The notes below the pieces were generated by a model. It worked only from the letters and a program-made list of their open reading frames with translations, was not told the origin of the DNA and made no database searches. The position numbers and the translations under genes were made by a program. From positions 5,602,001 through 5,666,000 of the forward strand of contig NZ_LT629775.1 in NCBI RefSeq assembly GCF_900105395.1: DNA of 64,000 bases. The letters run 5' to 3'. Each line of letters opens with the position of its first letter. Position 1 is the stretch's first letter. Of this stretch, positions 43,318 to 51,894 are shown in pieces. Source of the DNA: Streptomyces sp. TLI_053 (GTDB taxonomy: Bacteria > Actinomycetota > Actinomycetes > Streptomycetales > Streptomycetaceae).

Positions 43318-45375
43318 ATGGTGCGAACACTCTCCGTGCTGGAAGAATCACGCTCGGTCAATGTATCGAGCGTCGAACACCCCTCTCCCGGAAGCCCCGA
43401 GCGCAGTCTGCCGATGCTGGCAGGCTGCCTTTTCGCATCCTGGGTGCTTCCGGCAGCGCTCGTCGGGACCGGCTTCGGCGTGCTGGTCCTCCCGCTGCTG
43501 CTGCTGGCCGTCGGCTCCCTGCTCCGGGTCGGCGGCGTGCTGCTCGACCGGCTGGTCGCCGCCGCGCTGGTCGTCGCCGGCGGTGTGCTGGTCCTGGGAC
43601 TGCTCTTCTCGTTCTGGCCCTGGGGGCTCGATCCCGTCCCCACCTCGGGCGCGCTCCTCAGCGTGGTGACCCTCACCGGCTGGCTGGGCCGGCGCACTCC
43701 CCGGCTGCCCTTGCGGTTCCGGCCGTCCGACCTCCTGGTGCTCGGTACCGCCTACGGGATGTGGCACTACCTGTCCGCGCCGCTGACCGGCAAGGGACCG
43801 GGCTGGCGCCTGGAGTTCCTGACCACCTCCGAGGACCGGCTCAACCACTTCTCCTACTTCGTCGGCATCCAGCACGTCGGCGGCTACAACTTCCTGCACC
43901 AGGAGGCCGCCAAGGCGTACATGATGTCGCCGTCCGAGGCGGTCTACCCGCAGGGCACCCACTTCCTGCTCGCCTGGGTCGACTCGCTGGTGCGGTCCGC
44001 GGCGGATCTCGGCACGCCGCTCGGCACCATGAACCGCTACCTGCTGTACGTCCTGGCCGCGTACGCGCTGCTGGGCGCGGCCCTGGTCTGGGCGGCCCGC
44101 TGGATCGGCGGCCCGCGACTGCGCGGCTGGCGGACGGCGGCGGTGTGCGGCACGGTCGCCGCGCTGGTCTTCTCCAGCAACTACACCGATCTGGTCGTCC
44201 ACGGCTTCGACTCCACCGTGGTCGGTCTGCTGGCGGTGGCCCTGCTCGCGGCCTTCATGGTGCGGCCCGCGGCGGGGACGGTCGAGTTCCTGCTCGTCGC
44301 GGCGCTCGGCCTGATCACCGTCACCTACGTCTACAACCTCTTCGGCGCCGTGGCCGGCCTCGCCGTGGTCGGGTCCCTGGTGGTCCACCGCCGCCGGTTC
44401 CGGCGCGCGCACCGGCCGCGCTGCGCGCTGGCCGCCGCGCTCGCGCTCGGCGTCGCGGGTCTGCCCAGCCTGGTGTCCGTCCTCTCCGAGCTCGACGTCG
44501 CCGGCACCTCCAACCTCGGCGGTCCCAGCGTCGGCGCGGACCGGGCCGTCATGGTCGGCGGTCTGCTGCTGGGCACGCTGGCCGCGCTGTCGCCGGGCCT
44601 GCGGCGGACCGCGACCGGGCAGGCCCTGCTCGTCGTGGTGCTCGGCACCGGGGCGGCGGTCGGCGGTTTCGCCTGGTGGCAGATCCGCACCATCGGGCAG
44701 GTCTCCTACTACTTCGAGAAGCTGGCCGGCACCGGGGTCGTGATCGCCCTGGTGTCGATCGGCGCGGTGGGCCCGCTGCTGCGCACCGTCCCGTCCGCCG
44801 GGGTACCGGTGCTGCGGCGCCGGATCGGCGAGGGACTCCTCTCGGTGCTCGCGGTGGCGACGGCGTTCGCCCTCTTCGCCGGCGTCCAATGGGGCATGCA
44901 CTCCTTCAAGGGCAGGCCCTCGGCCTGGCACGACAGCAGCCTGGCGGCCTGGAGCCGCGGGGAGGACTGGAGCGACATCGGTCCCCGGCACGGTGCCACC
45001 GTGATGGGCGACCTCGACGGCATCCAGGGGCCGATGATGGTGCTCTACTCGAACGACGACTACAAGAACCTCAAGTCCACCTGGCTCGCCGCCCTGCTGC
45101 GTTCGCGCGGCGGCGACATGCTGCCGCTCTACGAGACGCACTGGGTGGACATCGGCGCCGCCGAGCGGCCGGAGGCCGAGCACCGGGCGGCGCTGCAGCA
45201 TCTGAGGAAGGCCGCGTCGGAACTGGGCGAGCCGATGACCGTGGTGGTGGCCGACCCCGCGACCGGCGAGCGGATCCGCCGTGACCTCGCCGGCTTCCGT
45301 CCGGCTGTCACGGTGGTGGTGAAGCCCGGCAACAACTGGGTCCACCCGTGGGCCCGGAGCTTCCCCGGGGTCTGA
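43318..45375 (+). CDS. Large multi-spanning membrane protein of the polysaccharide island
   Basis: The product has 685 residues from ATG 43318. About a dozen membrane helices occupy residues ~30–530. A long outside loop after the early helices contains EFLTTSEDRLNHFSYFVGIQ and YPQGTHFLLAWVDSL (~178–225). The C-terminal ~155 residues (~530–685) are soluble and presumably outside the cell. The GT-C-like layout (many helices, acidic residues in the first outer loop, soluble tail) suggests a polyprenyl-phosphate-sugar glycosyltransferase or polysaccharide-handling protein. I cannot name the family. First gene after tuf, transcribed towards a GT2 gene 126 bp downstream. Confidence 0.75.
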   Translation: MVRTLSVLEESRSVNVSSVEHPSPGSPERSLPMLAGCLFASWVLPAALVGTGFGVLVLPLLLLAVGSLLRVGGVLLDRLVAAALVVAGGVLVLGLLFSFWPWGLDPVPTSGALLSVVTLTGWLGRRTPRLPLRFRPSDLLVLGTAYGMWHYLSAPLTGKGPGWRLEFLTTSEDRLNHFSYFVGIQHVGGYNFLHQEAAKAYMMSPSEAVYPQGTHFLLAWVDSLVRSAADLGTPLGTMNRYLLYVLAAYALLGAALVWAARWIGGPRLRGWRTAAVCGTVAALVFSSNYTDLVVHGFDSTVVGLLAVALLAAFMVRPAAGTVEFLLVAALGLITVTYVYNLFGAVAGLAVVGSLVVHRRRFRRAHRPRCALAAALALGVAGLPSLVSVLSELDVAGTSNLGGPSVGADRAVMVGGLLLGTLAALSPGLRRTATGQALLVVVLGTGAAVGGFAWWQIRTIGQVSYYFEKLAGTGVVIALVSIGAVGPLLRTVPSAGVPVLRRRIGEGLLSVLAVATAFALFAGVQWGMHSFKGRPSAWHDSSLAAWSRGEDWSDIGPRHGATVMGDLDGIQGPMMVLYSNDDYKNLKSTWLAALLRSRGGDMLPLYETHWVDIGAAERPEAEHRAALQHLRKAASELGEPMTVVVADPATGERIRRDLAGFRPAVTVVVKPGNNWVHPWARSFPGV

Positions 45376-45501
45376 CCCGCCCCCGCCCCGACCGGCGGGA
45401 ACAGCTCTCATGCCCTGCTCATCCGGCCTCATCCCGCCCTCAGTACCGGCTGCTATTGTCGGCCACGATCCACCAGCCCAGGCCGAAAGCGGGACCAACT
45501 C

Positions 45502-46461
45502 ATGTCGACAGTGCCTCAGTTGTCGGTCGTCATGCCGATCTACAACGAGCAGGAGGCGCTGCCGAGGACCGTCGAGCGGCTGCGGCCGATCCTCGACGCG
45601 CTCGGGGTGGGCTACGAGGTGGTCGGCATCGACGACGGCAGTACCGACGCGACCCCCGTACTGATGCAGAAGATCCGCCAGGACTGGCCGGAGTTCCGGA
45701 TCATCAGGCTGTCCCGCAACTCCGGCCACCAGGCCGCGCTGAAGGCCGGGCTGGACCGCGCCCTGGGCGACTACGTGGTGAGCCTCGACGCCGACCTGCA
45801 GGACCCGCCGGAGAAGATCCCGGAGATGTTCGCGCTGGCCCGCGAACGGGAGCTCGACATCGTCTACGGGGTGCGCGGCGACCGCACCACGGACAGCTCG
45901 TTCAAGCGGCGCTCGGCCGGCGCCTACTACTGGCTGATGCGCAAGCTCGTCGGGAAGCGGATGCCCAACCAGGCCGGCGACTACCGGCTGCTCAGCCGGG
46001 CCGCCGTGGACGCGCTCAAGGCCCTGCCCGAGCACCAGCCGGTCTACCGGCTGCTGGTGCCGTGGCTGGGCTTCCCCAGCGGGGAGGTGGTCTACGTCCG
46101 CGAGGAGCGGGTGGCCGGCACCACGCACTACCCGCTGACGAAGATGGTCCGGCTCGCGCTGGACAGCATCGTCAACTTCTCGGCCGCCCCGCTGCGGCTG
46201 GCCACCTGGCTCGGCCTGCTCAGCTTCGCGGTCTGCCTGATCATGAGCGTCTACACCGCCGTGGCGTTCGCCATCGGGGTCACCGTCCCCGGCTGGTCCT
46301 CGCTCTTCATGGGGATGCTGTTCCTCGGCGCGGTGCAGCTGATCTGCGTCGGCCTGCTGGGCGAGTACACCGCGCGGATCTACTCGGCGGTGCAGGCCCG
46401 ACCGGCCTATTTCGTCGGCTACGACTCGGTCGACGACGAACGCCGGGACAATTCTCGATGA
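45502..46461 (+). CDS. GT2 glycosyltransferase, dolichol-phosphate-mannose-synthase-like with two C-terminal helices
   Basis: The product has 319 residues from ATG 45502. The GT-A catalytic domain has GIDDGSTDAT (~42–51) and the metal-binding SLDADLQDPPEKIPEMF (~94–110, DxD). Two membrane helices (~232–255 and ~265–290) follow, as in ArnC/GtrB/DpmA-type enzymes that put a sugar from a nucleotide donor onto a polyprenyl phosphate at the inner face. The GtrA-like gene overlaps its stop (ATGA), the usual partner arrangement. Confidence 0.92.
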   Translation: MSTVPQLSVVMPIYNEQEALPRTVERLRPILDALGVGYEVVGIDDGSTDATPVLMQKIRQDWPEFRIIRLSRNSGHQAALKAGLDRALGDYVVSLDADLQDPPEKIPEMFALARERELDIVYGVRGDRTTDSSFKRRSAGAYYWLMRKLVGKRMPNQAGDYRLLSRAAVDALKALPEHQPVYRLLVPWLGFPSGEVVYVREERVAGTTHYPLTKMVRLALDSIVNFSAAPLRLATWLGLLSFAVCLIMSVYTAVAFAIGVTVPGWSSLFMGMLFLGAVQLICVGLLGEYTARIYSAVQARPAYFVGYDSVDDERRDNSR

Positions 46462-46907
46462 CATTCACCGGCGATCCGGCGCCGTCGACGCCGCCACCCG
46501 CACCGCCCCCGGCACCGCGCGGCGGGGACGCCCGGCGGCAGGTGCCGTCCTTCCTGGTGATCGGCGGGCTGAGCACGCTCTTCTACTTCGCGCTGTACGT
46601 GGGGCTGCGCCAGGTGGCCTCCCCGCAGGTGTCCAACCTGGTCGCGCTGGCCGTGAGCGCGGTCGCGAACACGGCGGCCAACCGGCGCTTCACCTTCGGG
46701 GTGACCGGCAGCGAGGGTGCGCTGCGCCACCAGGCCCAGGGTGCGGTGGCCTTCCTGATCGGGCTGGGACTGAGCGTCGGCGCGCTGGAACTGGTCGAGC
46801 CGGCCGCCTCCCGCCCGGTCGAGGTGGGCGGGCTGGTGCTGGCGAACGTGCTCGCCACGGTGGTCCGCTTCCTGCTGCTGAAGGTCTGGGTGTTCAAGGG
46901 CCGCTGA
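46458..46907 (+). CDS. GtrA-like membrane protein (candidate polyprenyl-phosphate-sugar flippase)
   Basis: The product has 149 residues from ATG 46458. A Pro/Ala-rich head (~1–28) precedes four membrane helices, the second to third joined by SNLVALAVSAVANTAANRRFTFG (~62–84), the GtrA signature region. GtrA proteins are thought to flip polyprenyl-phosphate sugars made by the neighbouring GT2 enzyme. Translationally coupled to that gene; followed by a terminator shared with the convergent rfbC. Confidence 0.88.
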   Translation: MTFTGDPAPSTPPPAPPPAPRGGDARRQVPSFLVIGGLSTLFYFALYVGLRQVASPQVSNLVALAVSAVANTAANRRFTFGVTGSEGALRHQAQGAVAFLIGLGLSVGALELVEPAASRPVEVGGLVLANVLATVVRFLLLKVWVFKGR

Positions 46908-46950
46908 GGCCCGGGCACTCGCTCGGCGGCCCCGGTACGGCGAGGAGGGC

Positions 46951-47004
46951 CCGGAACGACGAGGAGGGCCCGGCCGCGTTCGACGCGGCCGGGCCCTCCT
47001 CGTC
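46951..47004. terminator. Bidirectional terminator between GtrA-like gene and rfbC
   Basis: A perfect 21-bp stem (46958–46978 with 46984–47004) has a TTCGA loop, and the sequence around it extends the pairing imperfectly. One arm contains a duplicated CGAGGAGGGCCCGG (46941–46954 and 46960–46973). It sits in the 110-bp gap of convergent genes and ends rfbC–rfbA transcripts from the other side. Confidence 0.8.
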
Positions 47005-47017
47005 GGAGCGTTCCGGA

Positions 47018-47626
47018 TCAGGCCCGGTGGGCCTCGCCCAGCCCGTCGGTGAACGCCTTGACCGCCTTGTAGTCGGGCAGCAGGCCGCTCGCCAGCGCCT
47101 CGGCCAGCGAGGGGGCCTCGGTGTCCTTGGCGGACAGCTGCGGCGCGTCGGCCGGCCACTCGATGCCCAGGTCCGGGTCCAGCGGGTGCACGCCGTGCTC
47201 GCCGGTCGGGTTGTAGGTCTCCGAGCAGAGGTAGGTCAGCGTCGCGTCGTCGCTCAGCGCGCAGAACCCGTGGCCGAGGCCCTCGGAGATGTACACCGCC
47301 TTGCGCTCGGTCTCGTCGAGCCGCACACCCTCCCACTTCCCGAAGGTCGGCGAGCCGACCCGCAGGTCGACGATGACGTCCAGGACGGCACCCCGCACGC
47401 AGGTGACGTACTTGGCCTGGCCGGGCGGGACGTCGGCGAAGTGGATGCCGCGGACGACGCCCCGGCTGGACAGCGACAGATTGGCCTGGGCCAGTCGCAG
47501 CGGGTGGCCGACGACCTCGGCGAGCCGGTCGAAGCGGTACCACTCGGTGAAGTGGCCACGCGCGTCACCGTGCACCTGGGGGGTGAGCTCCCAGGCGCCC
47601 TCGATGGACAGCTCGCGGATCTTCAT
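47018..47626 (-). CDS. rfbC: dTDP-4-dehydrorhamnose 3,5-epimerase
   Basis: Third step of dTDP-L-rhamnose synthesis: epimerises dTDP-4-keto-6-deoxyglucose at C3 and C5. The product has 202 residues from ATG 47626, overlapping the rfbA stop (ATGA) with GAGGAGG 8–14 nt upstream. The cupin fold shows VHGDARGHFTEWYRFDRL, the SLSSRGVVRGIHFADVPPGQAKYV block with the active-site histidine (~62), and YISEGLGHGFCALSDDATLTYLCSETYNP with the second catalytic pair region. Normal length. Confidence 0.94.
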   Translation of the reverse strand: MKIRELSIEGAWELTPQVHGDARGHFTEWYRFDRLAEVVGHPLRLAQANLSLSSRGVVRGIHFADVPPGQAKYVTCVRGAVLDVIVDLRVGSPTFGKWEGVRLDETERKAVYISEGLGHGFCALSDDATLTYLCSETYNPTGEHGVHPLDPDLGIEWPADAPQLSAKDTEAPSLAEALASGLLPDYKAVKAFTDGLGEAHRA

Positions 47627-48498
47627 CGGGTGCCCTCCTCGTCCAGCAGCGCCACCAGGTACTGGCCGTAGCCGCTCTTCAGCAGCGGCTCGGCCAGCTC
47701 GCGCAGCCGGGCGTCGTCGATCAGGCCGGCCCGCCAGGCCGCCTCCTCGATGCAGCCGATCTTGAAGCCCTGGCGCTCCTCGATGACCCGGACGAACTCC
47801 GAGGCCTGCACCATCGAGACGAACGTGCCGGTGTCCAGCCAGGCGGTGCCCCGGTCGAGGATCGTCACGTGCAGGTCGCCGGCCTGGAGGTAGGCCTCGT
47901 TGACCGCGGTGATCTCCAGCTCGCCACGGGCACTCGGCTTCAGGCCGCGGGCGATCTCGACCACGCGGTTGTCGTAGAAGTACAGGCCGGGGACGGCGTA
48001 CCGGGACTTGGGCTCGGTCGGCTTCTCCTCGATGGAGATGGCCTGGCCGTCCTCGTCGAACTCGACCACGCCGTAGGCGGTCGGGTCGGCCACCGGGTAG
48101 GCGAAGACCCGGCCGCCCTTGGCGCCGGTGTGCTCGGAGAGCCGGGTGCCGAGGCCGCTGCCGTGGAAGATGTTGTCGCCGAGGATCAGCGCGACGGACT
48201 CGTCGCCGATGAAGTCGGCACCCAGGACGAAGGCCTGGGCGATGCCCTCGGGCTTCTCCTGGACGGCGTACTCCAGGCGGAGGCCGAACTGGGAGCCGTC
48301 GCCGAGCAGACGCTCGAACTGGTCGCGGTCGTTCGGGGTCGTGATGATCAGGATCTCGCTGATCCCGGCCATCACGAGGGTCGAGAGGGGGTAGTAGATC
48401 ATCGGCTTGTCGAAGACCGGGAGGAGCTGCTTCGACACCGCTCGAGTCAGCGGCCACAGCCGGGAGCCGGTGCCGCCGGCCAGAAGGATTCCACGCAT
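47623..48498 (-). CDS. rfbA: Glucose-1-phosphate thymidylyltransferase
   Basis: First step of the pathway: dTTP + glucose-1-phosphate to dTDP-glucose. The product has 291 residues from ATG 48498. The nucleotide-binding motif is LLAGGTGSRLWPLTRAVSKQ (~5–24), with LILGDNIFHG (~107–116), VEFDEDGQAISIEEKPTEPK and AWLDTGTF. It starts just 6 nt after a −10-like TAAGGT and has no ribosome site, so it may be translated from a leaderless mRNA. Divergent from rfbB; coupled to rfbC. Confidence 0.96.
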   Translation of the reverse strand: MRGILLAGGTGSRLWPLTRAVSKQLLPVFDKPMIYYPLSTLVMAGISEILIITTPNDRDQFERLLGDGSQFGLRLEYAVQEKPEGIAQAFVLGADFIGDESVALILGDNIFHGSGLGTRLSEHTGAKGGRVFAYPVADPTAYGVVEFDEDGQAISIEEKPTEPKSRYAVPGLYFYDNRVVEIARGLKPSARGELEITAVNEAYLQAGDLHVTILDRGTAWLDTGTFVSMVQASEFVRVIEERQGFKIGCIEEAAWRAGLIDDARLRELAEPLLKSGYGQYLVALLDEEGTR

Positions 48499-48579
48499 GC
48501 GTGCACCTTATGCGAGAACGGGCAGGGGGTACGGCCGGGGTCCTGGGCAGCCGCGGGACGGCGATAGACTGCGCGCATT
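48499..48579. promoter_or_regulatory. Divergent rfbA / rfbB promoter region, both probably leaderless
   Basis: The 81-bp gap holds TAAGGT (48510–48505, minus strand), ending 6 nt before the rfbA ATG, and TAGACT (48565–48570, plus strand), ending 9 nt before the rfbB ATG. Neither start has a Shine-Dalgarno match. The −35 regions are poor, so an activator or another sigma factor is possible. Confidence 0.45.
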
Positions 48580-49557
48580 ATGCGCATCCTTGTGACCGGC
48601 GGCGCCGGGTTCATCGGGTCGGAGTTCGTCCGTCAGCTCCTCGGAGCCGACGCCGAGGCTCGGATCACCGTCTTCGACAAGCTCACCTACTCCGGCGTCG
48701 AGGCCAACCTGGCTTCCGTCGCGGGGCACAGCGGCTACACCTTCGTCCGCGGCGACATCTGCGACGCCGCGGCCGTCGACGACGTCATGCCCGGGCATGA
48801 CGTGGTCGTCCACTTCGCGGCCGAGTCGCACGTGGACCGCTCCATCGCGGGCGCGGGCCCGTTCGTGCTGACCAACGTCGTCGGCACCCAGGTCCTCCTG
48901 GACGCCGCCCGCAAGCACGGCGTCGGCCGCTTCGTGCACATCTCCACCGACGAGGTGTACGGCTCGATCAGCGAGGGCTCCTGGACGGAGGAGTGGCCGC
49001 TGGTGCCGAACTCCCCGTACTCGGCCTCCAAGGCCTCCTCGGACCTGCTGGCGCTGGCCTACCACCGCACGCACGGCATGGACGTCGTGGTGACCCGCTG
49101 CTCCAACAACTACGGGCACTACCAGTTCCCGGAGAAGGTCATCCCGCTGTTCACCACCAACCTGATCGACGGCAAGAAGGTGCCGCTGTACGGCGACGGC
49201 GGCAACGTCCGCGACTGGCTGCACGTCTCGGACCACTGCCGCGGCATCGAGCTGGCCATGCGCAAGGGCCGCGCCGGCGAGGTCTACAACATCGGCGGCG
49301 GCACCGAGGCCACCAACAAGGAGCTCACCGGGCTGCTGCTCGAGGCCGCCGGGGCGGGCTGGGACATGGTCGAGCACGTCGCCGACCGCAAGGGCCACGA
49401 CCTGCGCTACTCGATCGACATCAGCAAGATCCGCGAGGAGCTCGGCTACGAGCCGCAGGTCCGCTTCGAGGACGGCCTCGCCGAGACCATCACCTGGTAC
49501 CGCGAGAACCGCGCCTGGTGGGAGCCGCTGAAGACGAAGGCGGCTCTGGAGAAGTGA
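48580..49557 (+). CDS. rfbB: dTDP-glucose 4,6-dehydratase
   Basis: Second step: dTDP-glucose to dTDP-4-keto-6-deoxyglucose with bound NAD. The product has 325 residues from ATG 48580. It is a short-chain dehydrogenase fold with GGAGFIGS (7–14), catalytic Thr123–Asp124–Glu125 (ISTDEVYG) and Tyr147/Lys151 (PYSASKASSD). The substrate-binding RCSNNYGHYQFPEKVIPLF block is intact. rfbD overlaps its stop by 4 nt. Confidence 0.96.
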   Translation: MRILVTGGAGFIGSEFVRQLLGADAEARITVFDKLTYSGVEANLASVAGHSGYTFVRGDICDAAAVDDVMPGHDVVVHFAAESHVDRSIAGAGPFVLTNVVGTQVLLDAARKHGVGRFVHISTDEVYGSISEGSWTEEWPLVPNSPYSASKASSDLLALAYHRTHGMDVVVTRCSNNYGHYQFPEKVIPLFTTNLIDGKKVPLYGDGGNVRDWLHVSDHCRGIELAMRKGRAGEVYNIGGGTEATNKELTGLLLEAAGAGWDMVEHVADRKGHDLRYSIDISKIREELGYEPQVRFEDGLAETITWYRENRAWWEPLKTKAALEK

Positions 49558-50489
49558 CCGGGACCTCCTCGGGTCCGGTCCGCTGGCTGGTCACCGGCGC
49601 GGCCGGGATGCTCGGCCAGGACCTGCTGACGGTCCTGGCCGGCGACCCGGCGGCCGAGGTGACCGCCCTCGGGCGGGCCGACCTCGACATCACCGACGCG
49701 GCGGCCGTGCTGGCCGCCGTCGAGGGCCACCACGTCGTCGTCAACTGCGCGGCCTGGACGAACGTCGACGGCGCCGAGACGGCCGAGGAGGCCGCCACCG
49801 CCGTCAACGGCACCGGCGTGCGCCACCTGGCTGCCGCCTGCGCCAAGAGCGGCGCCCGGCTGCTCCAGGTGTCGACCGACTACGTGCTGCCCGGCGACGC
49901 CACCGAGCCGTACGCCGAGACCGCGCCGACCGGCCCGGTCAACGCCTACGGCCGCGGCAAGCTGGTCGGGGAGCAGGCCGTGGCCGAGCTCCTGCCCGAG
50001 CACGGCTACGTGATCCGCACCGCGTGGCTCTACGGCGAGCACGGCAAGAACTTCGTGGCCACCATGCTCCGGCTCGCCGCCCAGCGCGACAGCCTCGACG
50101 TGGTGGACGACCAGCAGGGCCAGCCGACCTGGTCGCTGGCCCTGGCCCGGCAGCTCGTCGCGCTCGGCCGGGCCGCGCTCGCCGGGCAGGCCCCGGCCGG
50201 CGTCTACCACGGCACCGGCGGCGGCCGGACCACCTGGTACGGCCTGGCCCGGGAGTCCTACCGGCTGAGCGGGCTGGACCCGGAGCGGATCCGGCCGACC
50301 ACCTCCGCCGCGTACGTCACGCCGGCCGTCCGGCCCGCGTTCAGCGTGCTGGGCCACGACCGCTGGGCCGACGCCGGGCTGAGCCCGCTGCCGGACTGGC
50401 GGGAGCAGCTGGCCGAGGCACTCGGCACGCCGGTCTTCGCCGAGCTGGGCTCGGTGGCCCGGTCGACCGAGAGTGACAGGTCTCAGTGA
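49554..50489 (+). CDS. rfbD: dTDP-4-dehydrorhamnose reductase
   Basis: Last step: reduces dTDP-4-keto-L-rhamnose to dTDP-L-rhamnose. The product has 311 residues from GTG 49554, overlapping rfbB (GTGA). Motifs: LVTGAAGMLGQDLL (12–25), the NCAAWTNVDGAE loop (~64–75), STDYVLPGD, and YGRGK with Tyr132 and Lys136. With rfbA, rfbB and rfbC the whole dTDP-rhamnose route is encoded here. Coupled to the flippase gene downstream. Confidence 0.95.
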   Translation: MTGTSSGPVRWLVTGAAGMLGQDLLTVLAGDPAAEVTALGRADLDITDAAAVLAAVEGHHVVVNCAAWTNVDGAETAEEAATAVNGTGVRHLAAACAKSGARLLQVSTDYVLPGDATEPYAETAPTGPVNAYGRGKLVGEQAVAELLPEHGYVIRTAWLYGEHGKNFVATMLRLAAQRDSLDVVDDQQGQPTWSLALARQLVALGRAALAGQAPAGVYHGTGGGRTTWYGLARESYRLSGLDPERIRPTTSAAYVTPAVRPAFSVLGHDRWADAGLSPLPDWREQLAEALGTPVFAELGSVARSTESDRSQ

Positions 50490-51823
50490 AGAATCCGCTG
50501 ACCAAGGTCGCCGCCGCGCTGCCGCCGGGAACCCTGGCGGTGGCCGGCGGCACCGTGGTGCTCGGGGCCGCCTCCTACATCCACCTCGGGGTGGCCGGTC
50601 ACAGCCTGTCCGTCGACGACATGGCGAACGTTTCCCTGCTGTGGACGATCGTGATGTCCGTCGGGATCGGTGTGTTCTTCCCGATCGAGCAGGAACTCAC
50701 CCGGATCGTCGCGGCCCGCGCCGCGCTCGGCCACGGCGCGGCCCCGGTGCTGCGCCGTGCCACGCTGCTGACCGGCGGCATCCTCGGCGTCGTCCTGCTG
50801 GGGCTCGGCGTCGGCTCGCGGAAGATCGCCGATGTGATGTTCCACGGCGACCGCTCGCTGGTGCTGGCCCTCGGCGGCGCCTTCGCCGGCATGGCCGTCT
50901 GCTACCTCACCCGCGGTGTGCTGGCCGGTCTCGGCCGGTTCGGCGCCTACGGCACCCAGCTCGGCATCGACGGCGGCCTGCGGATCGGCCTGGCCTTCGG
51001 CGCCGGCCTGGCCGGGGTGCACTCCGCGCTGGCGTTCAGCCTGATCCTCGCCCTGGCGCCGGTCGCGGCCACCGTGCTGACGCTGCCGCCGCTGTTCAAG
51101 GCGGTCCGGCCCGGCCCGCGGATCCCCTGGTCCGAGCTCTGCTCCGGCCTCGGCCTGCTGATCTGCTCGACCCTGCTGTCGCAGGTCGTGGTGAACGCCG
51201 CGGTGGTGAGCACCAAGCTGCTCGCCCCGGAGGAGTCGGCCCTGATCGCGGCGCTGCTCAACGCGCTCGTGCTGGCCCGGGTCCCGCTGTTCGTCTTCGG
51301 CTCGCTCCAGGCCTCGCTGCTCAGCGGCCTCTCGGCGGCGATCGCGGTGGGCGACCGGGCGGCCTTCACCGGTATGCTTCGCCGGATCGGCGTCGTGGTC
51401 GGCGGTCTCGGTCTGCTCGGCGGAATCCCGGCGGTGCTCCTCGGGCCCCGGCTGATCCAGGTGCTGTTCGGGGCCGAGCCGGTGCTCGGCCACCTCGACT
51501 TCTTCTGGATGTCCGCCGGTACCGTCGCGTACATGTTCGCGATGGTGCTGGGTCAGGCGCTGATGGTATTCAAGCGGCACAACCTGCAGCTGCTCTGCTG
51601 GGCGCTCGGCACCGGTGTGCTGGCCGGCATCACCTTCATGCCCGGCGAGGTCGCCACCCGGGTGGTGGTGGCGTACACCGCCGGGTCGGTCGCGACCGTG
51701 CTCGGTATGCTTGCCGCTCTCAGGCGCAGCTTCCCCGGTTCGACGGCGAACCAGGCCGGTCCCGCGCCGAGTACGTCGGAGCAGGCTGTGCCCACCATGA
51801 GTGCCCGGGTGAGCGGCGAATGA
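50486..51823 (+). CDS. Polysaccharide flippase, Wzx/MATE-like
   Basis: The product has 445 residues from GTG 50486, overlapping the rfbD stop (GTGA). About twelve membrane helices run evenly from ~14 to ~415, as in the oligosaccharide flippase superfamily. Charged residues sit inside early helices (SVDDMANVSLLWTIVMS, FFPIEQELTRIVAARAALG), as expected for a transport path. A lipid-linked saccharide carrying rhamnose is the likely cargo, from the neighbouring genes. The C-terminal ~30 residues are polar. Confidence 0.85.
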   Translation: MKNPLTKVAAALPPGTLAVAGGTVVLGAASYIHLGVAGHSLSVDDMANVSLLWTIVMSVGIGVFFPIEQELTRIVAARAALGHGAAPVLRRATLLTGGILGVVLLGLGVGSRKIADVMFHGDRSLVLALGGAFAGMAVCYLTRGVLAGLGRFGAYGTQLGIDGGLRIGLAFGAGLAGVHSALAFSLILALAPVAATVLTLPPLFKAVRPGPRIPWSELCSGLGLLICSTLLSQVVVNAAVVSTKLLAPEESALIAALLNALVLARVPLFVFGSLQASLLSGLSAAIAVGDRAAFTGMLRRIGVVVGGLGLLGGIPAVLLGPRLIQVLFGAEPVLGHLDFFWMSAGTVAYMFAMVLGQALMVFKRHNLQLLCWALGTGVLAGITFMPGEVATRVVVAYTAGSVATVLGMLAALRRSFPGSTANQAGPAPSTSEQAVPTMSARVSGE

Positions 51824-51894
51824 CCGTCTCGCCCCCCGACATACGGATTTTTGCCGCGCACGAGCGCGGGAGACACCACGAACATGGAGCCCCC

